Shown: piece after piece, positions 15,960 through 16,087 of the stretch
Layout: every line of letters starts with the position of its first letter
Numbering within the stretch: position 1 is the first letter of the stretch
Assembly: GCA_937910655.1 (NCBI GenBank)
Contig: CALEMV010000306.1
Location: 1-16,087 of the forward strand
Length of the DNA: 16,087 nt
Reading direction: 5' to 3'
From: an uncultured Solobacterium sp.
GTDB lineage: Bacteria > Bacillota_I > Bacilli_A > Erysipelotrichales > Erysipelotrichaceae
The notes under the pieces: model-generated
What the model saw: the letters and a program-made list of their open reading frames with translations, nothing else
Told to the model about the DNA's origin: nothing
The model's database searches: none
Position numbers and translations under genes: made by a program

Positions 15960-16087
15960 CCGAAATACCATCCTGGTAGCCATGCTAAAAACTTAGCGAA
16001 TTGTATTGTTGTACCAAATCCAGTTGTAATTGGTAAGAATAGAATAAACAATCCTAGATAGAGTGCTAGATATACTGGTACTACAAA
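15956..16087 (-). CDS. C-terminal end of a membrane protein, possibly PMT-type glycosyltransferase (partial)
   Basis: The minus-strand frame is open from the right edge to TGA at 15958-15956, giving the last 43 residues of a longer protein. A hydrophobic helix (VPVYLALYLGLFILFLP) is followed by a short loop and the ending FAKFLAWLPGWYFG. From memory, this helix plus a W-(L/F)-x-x-W-Y-F ending resembles C-termini of Bacillota PMT/GT39-type, phospholipid-carrier-dependent glycosyltransferases; too little is visible to be sure. Its stop overlaps the next gene's start by 4 bp (ATGA), a clear sign of translational coupling. Confidence 0.7.
   Translation of the reverse strand, partial: FVVPVYLALYLGLFILFLPITTGFGTTIQFAKFLAWLPGWYFG

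Noticed and set aside
15960..15983. Upstream ATG for the PTPS-related membrane protein
   Set aside because: No ribosome binding site; these bases code for the end of the upstream gene in another frame, and ATG 15959 forms a classic ATGA overlap.
1..16087. CRISPR arrays, insertion sequences, tRNA or rRNA genes, phage or plasmid features
   Set aside because: No repeat-spacer series, transposase-like frames, terminal repeats, or tRNA/rRNA-like sequence were seen on either strand.

Overview
The window looks like a chromosomal segment from a low-GC, Gram-positive-type bacterium (Bacillota). The evidence is AT-rich codon use, strong AGGAGG-type ribosome binding sites, a tRNA-sensing T-box leader in front of pheST, a CcpA-type cre site, and a lipoprotein sugar-binding protein. 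The PheST and ABC protein sequences have an Erysipelotrichales-like feel, but I cannot confirm the family without a search.

Left block (1-2689, + strand): the 3' part of one ABC exporter half (open to the left edge) and a complete second half. They overlap by 35 bp and end at a hairpin terminator. They probably form a heterodimeric exporter; the substrate is unknown. Next (2834-6584) comes a promoter, a T-box leader with a UUC (Phe) specifier, then pheS and pheT, ending in a terminator that also serves the convergent araC-type gene.

Central block (6597-14298): an AraC-family regulator on the minus strand diverges from a six-gene plus-strand operon. The operon encodes a lipoprotein solute-binding protein, two CUT1 permeases, a 55-residue two-helix membrane protein, an MsmK/UgpC-type ATPase, and a GH112 1,3-beta-galactosyl-N-acetylhexosamine phosphorylase. 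The simplest reading is uptake of lacto-N-biose or galacto-N-biose (from mucin or milk glycans) and its phosphorolysis in the cytoplasm to galactose-1-phosphate and GlcNAc or GalNAc. The shared intergenic region holds a set of repeated half-sites: two direct copies 21 bp apart ending next to a putative -35, plus an inverted copy next to the araC -10. A perfect-consensus cre site overlaps the putative operon promoter. Together these suggest induction by the AraC protein and repression by CcpA. A 15-bp hairpin separates the binding-protein gene from the permeases and may favour higher binding-protein levels.

Right block (14264-16087, minus strand): two translationally coupled (ATGA) membrane-protein genes, the upstream one cut by the window edge. 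The complete one resembles PTPS-related/YfhO-like GT-C membrane proteins. The truncated one ends in a tail resembling PMT/GT39-type glycosyltransferases. A bidirectional terminator separates them from the GH112 gene.

I did not find an unmistakably new system. The items most worth a closer look are the operator layout at 7484-7579, the 55-residue protein inside the sugar operon, the hairpin at 8996-9032, and the coupled membrane-protein pair at the right edge.
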